The notes under the pieces: model-generated
The model's database searches: none
What the model saw: the letters and a program-made list of their open reading frames with translations, nothing else
What the model was told of the DNA's origin: nothing
In this document: in pieces, positions 35,553 to 44,899 of the stretch
Numbering within the stretch: position 1 is the first letter of the stretch
How the letters are laid out: every line of letters starts with the position of its first letter
Translations under genes and position numbers: made by a program
Origin: Pseudomonas sp. SORT22
GTDB taxonomy: Bacteria; Pseudomonadota; Gammaproteobacteria; Pseudomonadales; Pseudomonadaceae
NCBI RefSeq assembly: GCF_018417635.1
Contig: NZ_CP071007.1
Span: 186,001-250,000 of the forward strand
Length of the DNA: 64,000 nt
Direction of reading: 5' to 3'

Positions 35553-36545
35553 TTACAGCAATTCCCCGCAAAGGTCCTGCTCCACCAGGTACCTTACCTC
35601 GCCAACCGGCAAGCCGCTGCCCAGCAGCAACTGCAACTTGCCAAACAACGCTTCACGGGTCATGCCGCCACCCGACAGCACGCCGGCCTGACGCAAGCGG
35701 CTGCCGGCCTCATAGACATCCAGTTCGACCCCGCCTTCATGGCACTGGGTGATGGCGACCACGACCACACCGCTTGCCTGAGCCTCGGCCAGGGCGGCGA
35801 GAAAGTCGGGGTTGTCGGAAGGGCCGGTGCCACTGCCAAAGCATTCCAGGATCAAGCCCTGGGCACCGCTGGCGAGCGCGGCCTGCACCATTGGCGCGCC
35901 GATCCCCGGCACCAGAGGCAGCACGGCGACATTGGCGACTTGCTTGGGCTGGCGATAATCGAGCGCTGCAGGCCCGGGCATCGTTGCGCCAGCGCCGGCA
36001 AAGCGCTTGAGGGTAACGAACGGATGCCGGCCAAAGCTGCGGACCTTGGCGGTACGGTGCGGGGCCAGCAACTCTCCGTGAAAATACAGCTGCACACCCG
36101 GCGCGACGCCGGTGGCCAGGGCCTGCAATGCGCCGGTGAGGTTCTCCCGGGCATCGCTGTCGGCGACCCCGGCCGGCAGCATCGAGCCGGTGAACAGCAC
36201 TGGGGCCTGCAAGCCCAGCAGCTGGAAGCTCATGGCGGCGGCGCTGTAGGCCAGGGTATCGGTGCCATGCAATACCAGCACGGCATCGCAACCTTGGCTG
36301 TCGACGGCGTCGATGATCGCCGCACGCAGGCGCTGCCAGTACTGCGGGGTCATGTTGGCGCTGTCGATCAGCGGCAGCAGTTCACGGAACCGCCAGGTGG
36401 GAATGCCGGCCTGGCCGGCCAGTTGCGCGCGCATCCGCTGTTCGAAGCCGGACGCCGGAGCCAGGCCGTTGGCGCTGGCTTGCATGCCGATGGTGCCGCC
36501 GGTGTACAGCACCATGATGTTGCGGGCCGGTTGCGCAATTGCCAT
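35553..36545 (-). CDS. ansA: L-asparaginase, cytoplasmic type I-like
   Basis: Hydrolyses asparagine to aspartate and ammonia. The 330-residue protein lacks a signal peptide and has the first catalytic motif MVLYTGGTIGM near residue 12 and the second, VLVLHGTDTLAYSAAA, near residue 88, with the catalytic threonines of both sites. The start at 36545 (MAIAQPARN) is preceded by GGAGAC. It lies downstream of an AGCS symporter gene on the same strand (63-bp gap); aspA is further upstream, so the region encodes uptake and sequential breakdown of asparagine and aspartate (inference). Confidence 0.9.
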   Translation of the reverse strand: MAIAQPARNIMVLYTGGTIGMQASANGLAPASGFEQRMRAQLAGQAGIPTWRFRELLPLIDSANMTPQYWQRLRAAIIDAVDSQGCDAVLVLHGTDTLAYSAAAMSFQLLGLQAPVLFTGSMLPAGVADSDARENLTGALQALATGVAPGVQLYFHGELLAPHRTAKVRSFGRHPFVTLKRFAGAGATMPGPAALDYRQPKQVANVAVLPLVPGIGAPMVQAALASGAQGLILECFGSGTGPSDNPDFLAALAEAQASGVVVVAITQCHEGGVELDVYEAGSRLRQAGVLSGGGMTREALFGKLQLLLGSGLPVGEVRYLVEQDLCGELL

Positions 36546-36608
36546 TCGCCTGTCTCCGTGGTCGGCTTGGGTTAAGCCGACCACAGTACGCGAACACCGG
36601 GCTGGCTG

Positions 36609-38018
36609 TCAGCGCTTGGTGTCTTCGACCTTGGCAGGCCAGGCGTTGGTGTCCAGGTCGAGGTCGGCGAACTTGGCCGAATCGAACACCGGCGTTTTTA
36701 TCCCGGCTGCGCGCTGGTCGTCGTAATCGCGCAGTACGCGCATGGCCACCTTGAACAGCAGGGCCAGGGCGATCAGGTTGACGAAGGCCAGGCAGGTCAT
36801 GGTGATGTCGGCGAACGCGAACACCGTGCCCAGGTTCTGCACCGCGCCCCAGAAGATCAGCAGCAACACCAGGGCGCGGTAGCCGATCAGGGCTTTGCGG
36901 TTGTCGCCGACCAGAAAGCGCAGGTTGCTCTCGCCCAGGTAGTAGTTGTAGAGGATCGAGGTGAACACAAACAGCGCCAGGGCGACGCTGATGAAGATCC
37001 GCCCCCAGTCACCGACCACCGCCGCCAGCGAGTTCTGGGTCAGGGCAATGCCGTCGCCTTCGAAGCCCGGGGTGTAGAAGCCCGACAGCAGGATCAGCAA
37101 GGCGGTGCAGGTGCAGATAATGAAGGTGTCGAGGAACACCGAGAACGCCTGGACCACGCCCTGGGCAATCGGGTGGTCGACTTCGGCCACGGCGGCGACG
37201 TTGGGTGCGCTGCCAAGGCCGGCTTCGTTGGCGAACACGCCACGTTTGACGCCCATGATGATGGCGCTGCCAACCAGGCCACCGAAGGCCTGATCGAGGC
37301 CGAAGGCGCTCTTGACGATGGTCATCAGCATGTCCGGCACCTGGTCGAACTGCAGCACGATCACGTACAGGGTCACGGCGATGTAGGCCAGGGTCTTGAC
37401 CGGTACCAGCAGGTCGGCGACGGCGGCGATGCGCTTGATGCCGCCGATGAACACCAGGCCCAGCAGCACCGCCAGGGCGATGCCGGTGTAGGTGGTGTCG
37501 AACTGGAAGGCGTTGTTCAGCGAGTGGGTCACGGCGTGGGCTTGCAGGCCGTTGAAGGCGAAACCGAAGGTCACCAGCAGCAGGAAGGCCATGACCATGC
37601 CCAGCCAGCGTTTGCCCAGGCCGTGCTCGATGTAATACGACGGGCCGCCGCGGTACTGGCCTTCGCTGTCGCAACGCTTGTACAGCTGGCCGAGGGTGCA
37701 TTCGATGAAGCTGCTGGACATGCCGACCAGCGCGGTCACCCACATCCAGAACACCGCTCCTGGGCCGCCAAGGGTCACGGCGATACCGACCCCGGCAATG
37801 TTACCGGCACCGACCCGGCCGGCCAGGCTGAGCATCAGCGCCTGGAACGAGCTCAGTTGCTCGCTGCTGCTGCGCAGGCTGTCGCGAAACACCGCGAACA
37901 TGTGGGTGAAGTACCGCAACTGAACGAAACGCGAGCGGATCGTGAAGTAACTGCCCAGACCGACAATGAGCACGATCAGTACCTTGCCCGAGAGGAAGTC
38001 GTTGATGACTTCAAGCAT
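36609..38018 (-). CDS. AGCS-family amino-acid/sodium symporter
   Basis: A 469-residue inner-membrane protein of the alanine or glycine:cation symporter family with about ten hydrophobic segments. Signature parts include SSFQALMLSLAGRVGAGNIAGVGIAVTLGGPGAVFWMW near residue 55 and the GVKRGVFANEAGLGSAPNVAA loop near 255, both hallmarks of AGCS proteins. Transports small neutral amino acids with Na+. A clear GAGGAA lies before the ATG. It is flanked by aspA upstream and asparaginase downstream. Confidence 0.92.
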   Translation of the reverse strand: MLEVINDFLSGKVLIVLIVGLGSYFTIRSRFVQLRYFTHMFAVFRDSLRSSSEQLSSFQALMLSLAGRVGAGNIAGVGIAVTLGGPGAVFWMWVTALVGMSSSFIECTLGQLYKRCDSEGQYRGGPSYYIEHGLGKRWLGMVMAFLLLVTFGFAFNGLQAHAVTHSLNNAFQFDTTYTGIALAVLLGLVFIGGIKRIAAVADLLVPVKTLAYIAVTLYVIVLQFDQVPDMLMTIVKSAFGLDQAFGGLVGSAIIMGVKRGVFANEAGLGSAPNVAAVAEVDHPIAQGVVQAFSVFLDTFIICTCTALLILLSGFYTPGFEGDGIALTQNSLAAVVGDWGRIFISVALALFVFTSILYNYYLGESNLRFLVGDNRKALIGYRALVLLLIFWGAVQNLGTVFAFADITMTCLAFVNLIALALLFKVAMRVLRDYDDQRAAGIKTPVFDSAKFADLDLDTNAWPAKVEDTKR

Positions 38019-38151
38019 GGAGTGTTCCTCGCTTTTGATGACTTTGCTGCGTGTAGCGCCAGGGGGCTGGCACGCAAGAGGGCGGGCACTATACCGATGC
38101 GAGCGCCGCGCGTCTGCCTTGGCGTGGCGGATATGCCATCTGAAAGGGCAT

Positions 38152-38184
38152 AAAAAAAGGGCCCGGGGAATGATCCCTGGGCCC
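38152..38184 (-). terminator. Intrinsic terminator of aspA
   Basis: Read on the minus strand: GGGCCCAGGGA, four-base loop, near-perfect complement (one mismatch), followed by seven T. It ends aspA transcription before the AGCS gene. Confidence 0.88.
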
Positions 38185-38239
38185 TCAAAAGGTGAGAGGT
38201 GTCTAGTCCCTCGACCTGGTGAGCGTGTTACAGCATCGG

Positions 38240-39664
38240 TTACGCCTTGAGCGGCACCAGACGCGGAGCAATCATGTTTTCCGGACGCAGGATGTCGTTG
38301 AGCATCTCTTCGTCCAGCAGGCCTTCCTCGCGTACCAGCTCCAGCACGCCACGGCCACTTTCCAGGGCGATGGCAGCGATACGGGTGGCGTTTTCGTAGC
38401 CGATGTACGGGTTCAGGGCGGTGACCAGGCCGATCGAGTGCTCGACCAGTTCACGGCAGCGCTGTTCGTTGGCGGTGATGCCGACGATGCAGTGCTCGCG
38501 CAGCATGTCCATGGCGCGTTGCAGCAGGCGGATCGAGTCGAAGATCTTGTAGGCGATCAGCGGCTCCATGACGTTCAGCTGCAGCTGGCCACCTTCGGCG
38601 GCGACGGTCAGGGCCAGGTCGTTGCCCATGATGGCGAAGGCCACCTGGTTGACCGCTTCCGGGATTACCGGGTTGACCTTGCCTGGCATGATCGAGCTGC
38701 CTGGCTGACGCGCTGGCAGGTTGATTTCGTTGATGCCGGTACGTGGGCCGCTGGACAGCAGGCGCAGGTCGTTGCAGATCTTCGACAGCTTGACCGCGGT
38801 GCGCTTGAGCATGCCCGAGAACAGGACGAAGGCGCCCATGTCCGAGGTGGCTTCGATCAGGTCGGCAGCCGGGACCAGCGGCTGGCCGCTGATGGTGGCC
38901 AGGCGCTGAACGGCCAAGAGCTGGTAGCCAGGGTCGGCGTTGATGCCGGTACCGATGGCGGTACCACCCAGGTTGATTTCAGTCAGCAGCTCTGGCGCCA
39001 GCGAACGCAGACGGTTGAGGTCTTCGGTCATGGTGGTGGCGAAGGCGCGGAATTCCTGGCCCAGGGTCATCGGCACGGCGTCCTGCAGCTGGGTACGGCC
39101 CATCTTCAGTACGTGGTCGAATTCCTGGCCTTTGGCAGCGAAGGCCTGGATCAGGCTGTCGAGGCTGGCCAGCAGGGCGTCGTGACCCAGCAGCAGACCC
39201 AGGCGGATCGCAGTCGGGTAGGCGTCGTTGGTCGACTGCGCCATGTTCACGTCGTTGTTCGGGTGCAGGTACTTGTACTCGCCCTTCTGGTGGCCCATGG
39301 CCTCCAGCGCGATGTTGGCGATGACTTCGTTGGCGTTCATGTTGGTAGAAGTACCAGCACCGCCTTGAATCATGTCGACCACGAACTGCTCGTGGTAGTC
39401 GCCGCGGATCAGACGGGCGCAAGCCTCGCTGATGGCAGCGTGCTTGGCATCGCTCAGGTGACCCAGCTCGCGGTTGGCGTCAGCAGCAGCCTGTTTGACC
39501 ATGGCCAGGGCCACAACCAGTTTAGGGTAGTGCGACAGCGGAACGCCGGAGAGGTGGAAGTTGTTGGCAGCACGCAGAGTCTGGATACCGTAGTAGGCAT
39601 CGGCAGGAACTTCGAGGGTGCCAAGCAGATCTTTTTCGACACGGAACGATGCAGCAGCGGACAT
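38240..39664 (-). CDS. aspA: Aspartate ammonia-lyase (aspartase)
   Basis: Deaminates L-aspartate to fumarate. The 474-residue protein of the fumarase/aspartase superfamily has the flexible loop signature GSSIMPGKVNP near residue 317, the NDVNMAQSTNDAYPT substrate region near 140 and GRTQLQDAVPMT near 187. The ATG at 39664 (MSAAASFRVEKDLLG) is chosen; the frame extends 11 codons upstream. Divergent from a LysR gene. A strong terminator follows, so it is probably a single-gene transcript. Confidence 0.94.
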   Translation of the reverse strand: MSAAASFRVEKDLLGTLEVPADAYYGIQTLRAANNFHLSGVPLSHYPKLVVALAMVKQAAADANRELGHLSDAKHAAISEACARLIRGDYHEQFVVDMIQGGAGTSTNMNANEVIANIALEAMGHQKGEYKYLHPNNDVNMAQSTNDAYPTAIRLGLLLGHDALLASLDSLIQAFAAKGQEFDHVLKMGRTQLQDAVPMTLGQEFRAFATTMTEDLNRLRSLAPELLTEINLGGTAIGTGINADPGYQLLAVQRLATISGQPLVPAADLIEATSDMGAFVLFSGMLKRTAVKLSKICNDLRLLSSGPRTGINEINLPARQPGSSIMPGKVNPVIPEAVNQVAFAIMGNDLALTVAAEGGQLQLNVMEPLIAYKIFDSIRLLQRAMDMLREHCIVGITANEQRCRELVEHSIGLVTALNPYIGYENATRIAAIALESGRGVLELVREEGLLDEEMLNDILRPENMIAPRLVPLKA

Positions 39665-39841
39665 GATGGATATCATCTCGATTTTGACCCGGCACATGCC
39701 GGAATGGCGCCAATCCTAGGCCCGCGCCGATTTTGCGGCCAATGCTGTTGCACGCTAACCTATGCACAAACGGCATACGGGTTGATGTGACGCCAACTGC
39801 CGATCGAGCGTGTTCAATTTTGGTGCATGCCTGGAGAGCCC

Positions 39842-40750
39842 ATGAACCTTGAGAGCAAATGGCTGGAAGATTTCAGTGCCCTGGCCGCCACCCGCAGCTT
39901 TTCCCAGGCCGCCGAGCGCCGCTTTGTCACCCAGCCGGCCTTCAGCCGACGCATTCGCAGCCTGGAAGCGGCATTGGGGCTGACCCTGGTCAACCGCTCG
40001 CGCACGCCGATCGAGCTGACGGCGGCGGGGCAATTGTTTTTGGTGACGGCGCGTACGGTGGTCGATCAGCTGGGCGAGGTGCTGCGCCATCTGCATCACC
40101 TGGAAGGCGGGCAGGGCGAGGTGATCCAGGTGTCGGCGGCACACTCGCTGGCGCTGGGGTTCTTTCCGCGCTGGATCGCGCAGTTGCGCAACGACGGCCT
40201 GAACATCGCCACGCGTTTGGTCGCGACCAACGTCGGCGACGCTGTGCATGCCCTGCGCGAAGGCGGTTGTGATCTGATGCTGGCGTTCTACGACCCCGAT
40301 GCCGCCTTGCAGATGGATGCGGAGATCTTCCCCTCGTTGCACCTGGGCCACACTGAAATGCTGCCCGTGTGCGCCGCCGATGCCGACGGCAAGCCGCTGT
40401 TCGACCTGGAAGGCGAGGGCAGTGTGCCATTGCTGGCTTACAGCGCCGGGGCGTTCCTTGGGCGTTCGGTCAATCTGCTGCTGCGCCAGCGCAACCTGCG
40501 CTTTACCACTGTCTATGAAACGGCGATGGCCGACAGCCTCAAGAGCATGGCCCTCGAAGGCCTGGGCATCGCCTGGGTGCCGAGGCTGTCGGCGCGGGCC
40601 GAACTTGAACGCGGTGAGCTGGTGATTTGCGGCGGTAGCCAGTGGCACGTACCGCTGGAAATCCGCCTGTATCGCTGCGCCCTGGTGCGCAAGGCCAACG
40701 TGCGCCTGCTGTGGCGCAAGCTGGAGGGTGGGCCGGCGACGCCGGCTTGA
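39842..40750 (+). CDS. LysR-family regulator, HypT/YjiE-like
   Basis: A 302-residue LysR protein whose N-terminus (ESKWLEDFSALAATRSFSQAAERRFVTQPAFSRRIRSLE) and effector-domain opening (AAHSLALGFFPRW) closely resemble E. coli HypT (YjiE), the hypochlorite-sensing regulator. It contains a few Cys and Met residues that could be oxidised. Ribosome site GGAGAG before the ATG at 39842. It is divergent from aspA, which it may or may not regulate. Confidence 0.85.
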   Translation: MNLESKWLEDFSALAATRSFSQAAERRFVTQPAFSRRIRSLEAALGLTLVNRSRTPIELTAAGQLFLVTARTVVDQLGEVLRHLHHLEGGQGEVIQVSAAHSLALGFFPRWIAQLRNDGLNIATRLVATNVGDAVHALREGGCDLMLAFYDPDAALQMDAEIFPSLHLGHTEMLPVCAADADGKPLFDLEGEGSVPLLAYSAGAFLGRSVNLLLRQRNLRFTTVYETAMADSLKSMALEGLGIAWVPRLSARAELERGELVICGGSQWHVPLEIRLYRCALVRKANVRLLWRKLEGGPATPA

Positions 40751-40827
40751 CCCGAAAGTCAGCCAAAGCCCCGAAAAATAAGGCCGACAGTTGGTCGTCG
40801 GAGTGCATTAAGCGCACCGCTTTGCGA

Positions 40828-40833
40828 TATACT
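40828..40833 (+). promoter_or_regulatory. Candidate -10 element of purEK
   Basis: TATACT lies about 120 bp upstream of purE, with only a weak -35 region. If it is the start point, the purE leader would be about 110 nt long and include the terminator-like hairpin at 40874-40915. Confidence 0.3.
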
Positions 40834-40873
40834 GCGCGGCCTTCGGTCGGTTTCACCCGGCCCTAATTCGTAT

Positions 40874-40915
40874 AACAAGCCACGCCGGTTGTCCCCGCGT
40901 GGCTTGTTGTTTTTT
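40874..40915 (+). terminator. Terminator-like hairpin just upstream of purE
   Basis: AACAAGCCACGC and GCGTGGCTTGTT form a perfect 12-bp stem with an 11-nt loop, followed by a T-rich tail (GTTTTTTG). It is 38 bp before the purE ATG and about 120 bp after the LysR stop. It could end the LysR transcript or act as an attenuator in the purE leader. Confidence 0.7.
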
Positions 40916-40952
40916 GACGCGCCTGCGGGCGCCCAAGAGAAGAGGCTCGACG

Positions 40953-41444
40953 ATGAGTGCACTGGTTGGCGTGATCATGGGCTCCAAGTCCGATTGGTCC
41001 ACCCTTAGCCACACCGCCGATATGCTGGAAAAACTCGGCATTCCCTACGAGGTCAAGGTGGTCTCTGCCCACCGTACCCCGGACCTGCTGTTCCAGTATG
41101 CCGAAGAGGCCGAAGGCCGTGGCATCGAGGTGATCATCGCCGGCGCCGGTGGCGCTGCCCACCTGCCAGGCATGTGCGCGGCCAAGACCCACCTGCCGGT
41201 GCTGGGCGTACCGGTGCAGTCGTCGATGCTCTCGGGTGTCGATTCGCTGCTGTCGATCGTGCAGATGCCGGCCGGCATTCCGGTTGCCACCCTGGCGATC
41301 GGCAAGGCTGGCGCGATCAACGCCGCGCTGCTCTCGGCGAGCATCCTCGGCGCCAAGCACCCGCAGTTCCACACTGTGCTCAAACAGTTCCGCGCTGAGC
41401 AGACAGACAACGTTCTGGACAATCCAGATCCGCGCCAGGCTTGA
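40953..41444 (+). CDS. purE: N5-carboxyaminoimidazole ribonucleotide mutase
   Basis: Purine biosynthesis: converts N5-CAIR to CAIR. The 163-residue class I PurE has the [11 protein letters not shown]-terminus, the conserved VVSAHRTPD with catalytic His near residue 45, the [14 protein letters not shown] loop and [31 protein letters not shown]. The ATG at 40953 has GAGG upstream. It is followed 10 bp later by purK, which makes its substrate, and preceded by a terminator-like hairpin. Confidence 0.96.
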   Translation: MSALVGVIMGSKSDWSTLSHTADMLEKLGIPYEVKVVSAHRTPDLLFQYAEEAEGRGIEVIIAGAGGAAHLPGMCAAKTHLPVLGVPVQSSMLSGVDSLLSIVQMPAGIPVATLAIGKAGAINAALLSASILGAKHPQFHTVLKQFRAEQTDNVLDNPDPRQA

Positions 41445-41454
41445 GGTCAAAAGC

Positions 41455-42537
41455 ATGAAAATCGGTGTAATCGGTGGCGGCCAGCTGGGCCGCATGTTGG
41501 CCCTGGCAGGTACTCCGCTGGGCATGAACTTCGCTTTCCTCGACCCGGCTCCGGACGCCTGCGCGGCGCCCCTGGGCGAGCACCTGCGCGCCGATTACGG
41601 TGACCAGGACCACCTGCGGCAGTTGGCCGACGAAGTTGACCTGGTGACCTTCGAGTTCGAAAGCGTCCCGGCAGAAACAGTGGCCTTCCTTTCGCAGTTC
41701 GTGCCGGTCTACCCGAGCGCCGAGTCGCTGCGTATCGCCCGCGATCGCTGGTTCGAAAAGAGCATGTTCAAGGACCTGGGCATTCCCACCCCGGCCTTCG
41801 CCGATATCCAGTCGCAAGCCGACCTGGAGGCCGCCGTTGCCAGCATCGGCTTGCCTGCCGTGCTCAAGACCCGCACCTTGGGTTATGACGGCAAAGGTCA
41901 GAAAGTGCTGCGAACTGCCGCAGATGTTGTGGGTACTTTCGCCGAACTGGGCAGCGTGCCGTGCCTGCTCGAAGGCTTCGTGCCGTTCACCGGCGAAGTG
42001 TCGCTGATCGCCGTGCGTGCACGCGATGGCGAAACCCGCTTCTACCCGCTGGTGCACAACACCCACGAGAACGGCATCCTGCGTTTGTCGGTGGCCAGCG
42101 AAGACCACCTGCTGCAGGGCCTGGCCGAAGACTACGCCGGTCGCGTGCTCAAGCAGCTCGACTACGTCGGTGTGCTGGCCTTTGAGTTCTTCGAAGTCGA
42201 TGGCGGCCTTAAAGCCAACGAGATCGCCCCGCGGGTGCACAATTCCGGGCACTGGACCATCGAAGGCGCCGAGTGCAGCCAGTTTGAGAACCACCTGCGC
42301 GCCGTTGCCGGCCTGCCGCTGGGTTCGACCGCCAAGGTCGGCGAAAGCGCCATGCTCAACTTCATCGGCGAAGTGCCGGCAGTCGACCAGGTGATCGCCA
42401 TCGACGAATGCCACCTGCACCACTACGGCAAGGCCTTCAAGGTCGGTCGCAAGGTTGGCCACGCCACCCTGCGCTGCGACGACCTGACGACCCTGGAGCA
42501 AAAAATCCAGCAAGTCGAAGCCCTGATCAAGGGCTGA
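41455..42537 (+). CDS. purK: N5-carboxyaminoimidazole ribonucleotide synthase
   Basis: ATP-grasp enzyme making N5-CAIR from AIR, bicarbonate and ATP. The 360-residue protein begins MKIGVIGGGQLGRMLALAG, followed by the ATP-grasp segment LKTRTLGYDGKGQ near residue 142, and ends with the conserved NEIAPRVHNSGHWT and AECSQFENHLRAV. TGAGG precedes the start, overlapping the purE stop. Second gene of the purEK operon. Confidence 0.96.
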   Translation: MKIGVIGGGQLGRMLALAGTPLGMNFAFLDPAPDACAAPLGEHLRADYGDQDHLRQLADEVDLVTFEFESVPAETVAFLSQFVPVYPSAESLRIARDRWFEKSMFKDLGIPTPAFADIQSQADLEAAVASIGLPAVLKTRTLGYDGKGQKVLRTAADVVGTFAELGSVPCLLEGFVPFTGEVSLIAVRARDGETRFYPLVHNTHENGILRLSVASEDHLLQGLAEDYAGRVLKQLDYVGVLAFEFFEVDGGLKANEIAPRVHNSGHWTIEGAECSQFENHLRAVAGLPLGSTAKVGESAMLNFIGEVPAVDQVIAIDECHLHHYGKAFKVGRKVGHATLRCDDLTTLEQKIQQVEALIKG

Positions 42538-42575
42538 AGGGAACCTTCCCGCCCCGCTGTCCCTCTGATGGCAGG

Positions 42576-42604
42576 ATGCCAAAGCGCTGACTAGGCTTTG
42601 GCAT
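42576..42604 (+). terminator. Stem-loop after purK
   Basis: ATGCCAAAGC and GCTTTGGCAT form a perfect 10-bp stem with a 9-nt loop between purK and the next gene. No T-run follows, so efficiency is uncertain. Confidence 0.5.
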
Positions 42605-42630
42605 GCGCCATTCAACTCAGAGGGATTGCC

Positions 42631-42879
42631 ATGGGTATCATCGGAACCATCTTCATCGGCCTGATCGTCGGTCTGCTGGCACGCTTTCTAAAGCCTGGCG
42701 ACGACAGCATGGGCTGGATCATGACCATTCTGCTGGGCATTGCCGGTTCGCTCGCCGCGACCTACGGCGGCCAGGCGCTGGGCATCTATCAGGCTGGAGA
42801 GGGTGCAGGTTTCCTCGGCGCGCTGGTGGGCGCGATTATCCTGTTGGTGATCTACGGGCTGGTCGTCAAAAAGAGCTGA
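42631..42879 (+). CDS. GlsB/YeaQ/YmgE-family small membrane protein
   Basis: An 82-residue protein of the transglycosylase-associated/YeaQ family with three hydrophobic segments (GIIGTIFIGLIVGLLARF; GWIMTILLGIAGSLAATY; GFLGALVGAIILLVIYGLVV). Homologues are stress-induced inner-membrane proteins of unknown mechanism. GAGGG precedes the ATG at 42631; an in-frame start at 42598 lacks a ribosome site. Confidence 0.85.
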   Translation: MGIIGTIFIGLIVGLLARFLKPGDDSMGWIMTILLGIAGSLAATYGGQALGIYQAGEGAGFLGALVGAIILLVIYGLVVKKS

Positions 42880-42929
42880 CGGCAGGCTAGAATGCTCGGC
42901 ACCGAATTCCTTCGTTGCCGAGCTTTTTC

Positions 42930-43463
42930 ATGCGCCGTGTATTACTGCTTTCTCTGTTGCTGCTGAGCGGCCTGGCCCGGGCTGAGTTGCCGGAAACCGA
43001 CTGGCTGGAGCTGATGCCCAAGTCGGACCAGAAAGCCCTCGAGCAGATGCCCGAAATCGACCACAACTCCCCGGAAGCCATGGGCACCTTCAGCGAAAAG
43101 GGTGGCCTCAAGCAGAGCAAGGGCTTGCCGGCAGTGATGTATTCGACCAAGACCGTGGCCGCCATGAATGGCAAGCACATCCGCCTGGGCGGGTATCCGG
43201 TGCCGCTGGAAACCGACGCCAAGGGCAACAGCACGTTGTTCTTCCTGGTGCCTTACCCCGGCGCCTGCATCCACGTACCGCCGCCACCACCGAACCAGCT
43301 GGTGCTGGTGCGCTATCCCAAGGGCTTGAAGCTCGACGATATCTACACGCCGCTGTGGGTCAACGGTACGTTGAAGGTGGAGACGGTCAGCAATGACCTG
43401 GCGGATGCGGCCTATGCAATGGATGCAGCCAAGGTGCGGGTGGTGGAAGACGCCGATCTTTGA
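42930..43463 (+). CDS. DUF3299 family exported protein
   Basis: A 177-residue secreted protein with a signal peptide (MRRVLLLSLLLLSGLARAE) and the DUF3299 hallmark PGACIHVPPPPPNQLVLV, a Cys-His-polyproline motif near residue 112 suggesting metal binding. Family function is unknown, although some members occur near ABC export genes. The start is uncertain by five codons because the ribosome site is weak. Followed by a REP pair. Confidence 0.85.
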   Translation: MRRVLLLSLLLLSGLARAELPETDWLELMPKSDQKALEQMPEIDHNSPEAMGTFSEKGGLKQSKGLPAVMYSTKTVAAMNGKHIRLGGYPVPLETDAKGNSTLFFLVPYPGACIHVPPPPPNQLVLVRYPKGLKLDDIYTPLWVNGTLKVETVSNDLADAAYAMDAAKVRVVEDADL

Positions 43464-43466
43464 ATG

Positions 43467-43522
43467 ATCGCGGGGCAAGCTTGCTCCCACCGGATACTGT
43501 GGGAGCGGGCTTGCCCCGCGAT
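43467..43522. repeat. REP pair in inverted orientation
   Basis: TCGCGGGGCAAGC...GCTCCCAC on the left and the inverse GTGGGAGCGGGCTTGCCCCG on the right, with about 10 bp between. It sits between the convergent DUF3299 and mutarotase genes. Confidence 0.9.
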
Positions 43523-43528
43523 AGTGAT

Positions 43529-44425
43529 CTAGAGCTGTTCGCTATCGATTTTCAGACTCAGCGAATGGGTTGCCCCAGGCGCCAGTGTCACCACATCGTC
43601 CCACACGTTCGCGGTCTCGATGCAGAGCATGCGCTGCCAGCCATCATCGGCCATGTCCGGCAACTCAGCGGCACGCTCGGTCCAGGGGTTCCAGATCACA
43701 GCCGTACGCGAACCCTGGGCCGTTATCACCACGCGACGATTCCAGGCCGGGTCGACGATGCTCAGTTGCTCGGGCGCCTGCAGATAAATGCGGTCGGTTT
43801 CACCGGCAAAGCCCAGCGCGCCTTGCTGCTGGCGCTGCTCCCAGTTGGCCAGGGTTTCGATGTAGTTCAGACCATCGACACCTTCGACCTGGACCTCGCG
43901 CACATCGCTGACCGCGAAGTAGCTGTGCAGCGCCTGGCTGAGGGTGACCGGGACGTTGTCGAGGTTATAGCTGGAGAGGGTGATGCTCAGCTGTTCGCCC
44001 ATGACGATGGTCAGCTTGAGCTCAACGATGTGTGGCCAGCCGGGCAGGTCGCCTTTGGCCTCTGGCAGGGTGAATTCGACTGTTACATTGCCGTCCTTCA
44101 CGGCGATGCCCAGCAATTGCCAGTCACGACCGCGCACCAGGCCATGGGCCGGGCCGTCTTCAGCGCGATACATGGCCTGCACGGCATCGGGGTTGCGCTT
44201 GAAAATGCCAAACCAGGGCCAGCACACCGGAACCCCGGCGCGCACGGACTTGCCCTGCCTGAAGATGGCCTGTTCGCTGAGCCACAGCAAAGGTGGCTCG
44301 CCGAGCCGCTGATAGCTGAGCACCTGCGCGCCTTGCTGGGCGACCAGCAATTCAGCCGTGTCGCTGGTGATGCGCCAGCAATTGAGCTCGCCGTGCTTTT
44401 CGGATTCGACCTTGGGTGTGGACAT
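43529..44425 (-). CDS. D-hexose-6-phosphate mutarotase (YeaD-like)
   Basis: A 298-residue aldose-1-epimerase-fold enzyme interconverting alpha and beta anomers of glucose-6-phosphate. Motifs: VRAGVPVCWPWFGIF near residue 65, HGLVRGRDW with active-site His near 95, ALHSYFAVSDVREVQVEG near 165 and ETDRIYL. It is convergent with the DUF3299 gene across a REP pair, and 72 bp downstream of a thioesterase gene on the same strand. Confidence 0.9.
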   Translation of the reverse strand: MSTPKVESEKHGELNCWRITSDTAELLVAQQGAQVLSYQRLGEPPLLWLSEQAIFRQGKSVRAGVPVCWPWFGIFKRNPDAVQAMYRAEDGPAHGLVRGRDWQLLGIAVKDGNVTVEFTLPEAKGDLPGWPHIVELKLTIVMGEQLSITLSSYNLDNVPVTLSQALHSYFAVSDVREVQVEGVDGLNYIETLANWEQRQQQGALGFAGETDRIYLQAPEQLSIVDPAWNRRVVITAQGSRTAVIWNPWTERAAELPDMADDGWQRMLCIETANVWDDVVTLAPGATHSLSLKIDSEQL

Positions 44426-44497
44426 GCGCTTTATCTCGTAGGTTTGCCGTACGGTCTTGGACCGCTTGCATACCTTCGAGTTTACCGCGCAGCGGTC

Positions 44498-44899
44498 TCA
44501 GCGACGAGGAGGAACCGAGCGGGTGCGCCCGCTGCCGTCGATGGCGACGAACACGAATACCGCTTCGGTCACCTTGCGCCACTCGCTGGACAGCGGGTCG
44601 TCGCTCCACACCTCGACCATCATCTGGATCGAGCTGCGGCCGATTTCCAGGGTCTGGGTATAGAAGGACAATTGCGCGCCGACTGCCACCGGCACCAGGA
44701 ATGCCATGCGATCGATGGCCACGGTAGCTACCCGGCCACCGGCAACGCGACTGGCCATGGCGGTACCGGCCAGGTCCATCTGGGCGACCAGCCAGCCGCC
44801 GAAGATATCGCCGAAACCGTTGGTTTCACGGGGCAATGCGGTGATCTGCAAGGCCAGGTCGCCTTGCGGGATAGGATCTTCTTGTTCGAGTTCAATCAT
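44498..44899 (-). CDS. Acyl-CoA thioesterase YciA-like
   Basis: A 133-residue hot-dog thioesterase with the active-site NGFGDIFGGWLVAQMDLAGTAMAS near residue 27 and the C-terminal AVFVFVAIDGSGRTRSVP. Shorter than the thioesterase at 11278 and typical of YciA-type acyl-CoA hydrolases. The gene is followed by the mutarotase gene; no strong ribosome site is visible before the ATG. Confidence 0.88.
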   Translation of the reverse strand: MIELEQEDPIPQGDLALQITALPRETNGFGDIFGGWLVAQMDLAGTAMASRVAGGRVATVAIDRMAFLVPVAVGAQLSFYTQTLEIGRSSIQMMVEVWSDDPLSSEWRKVTEAVFVFVAIDGSGRTRSVPPRR

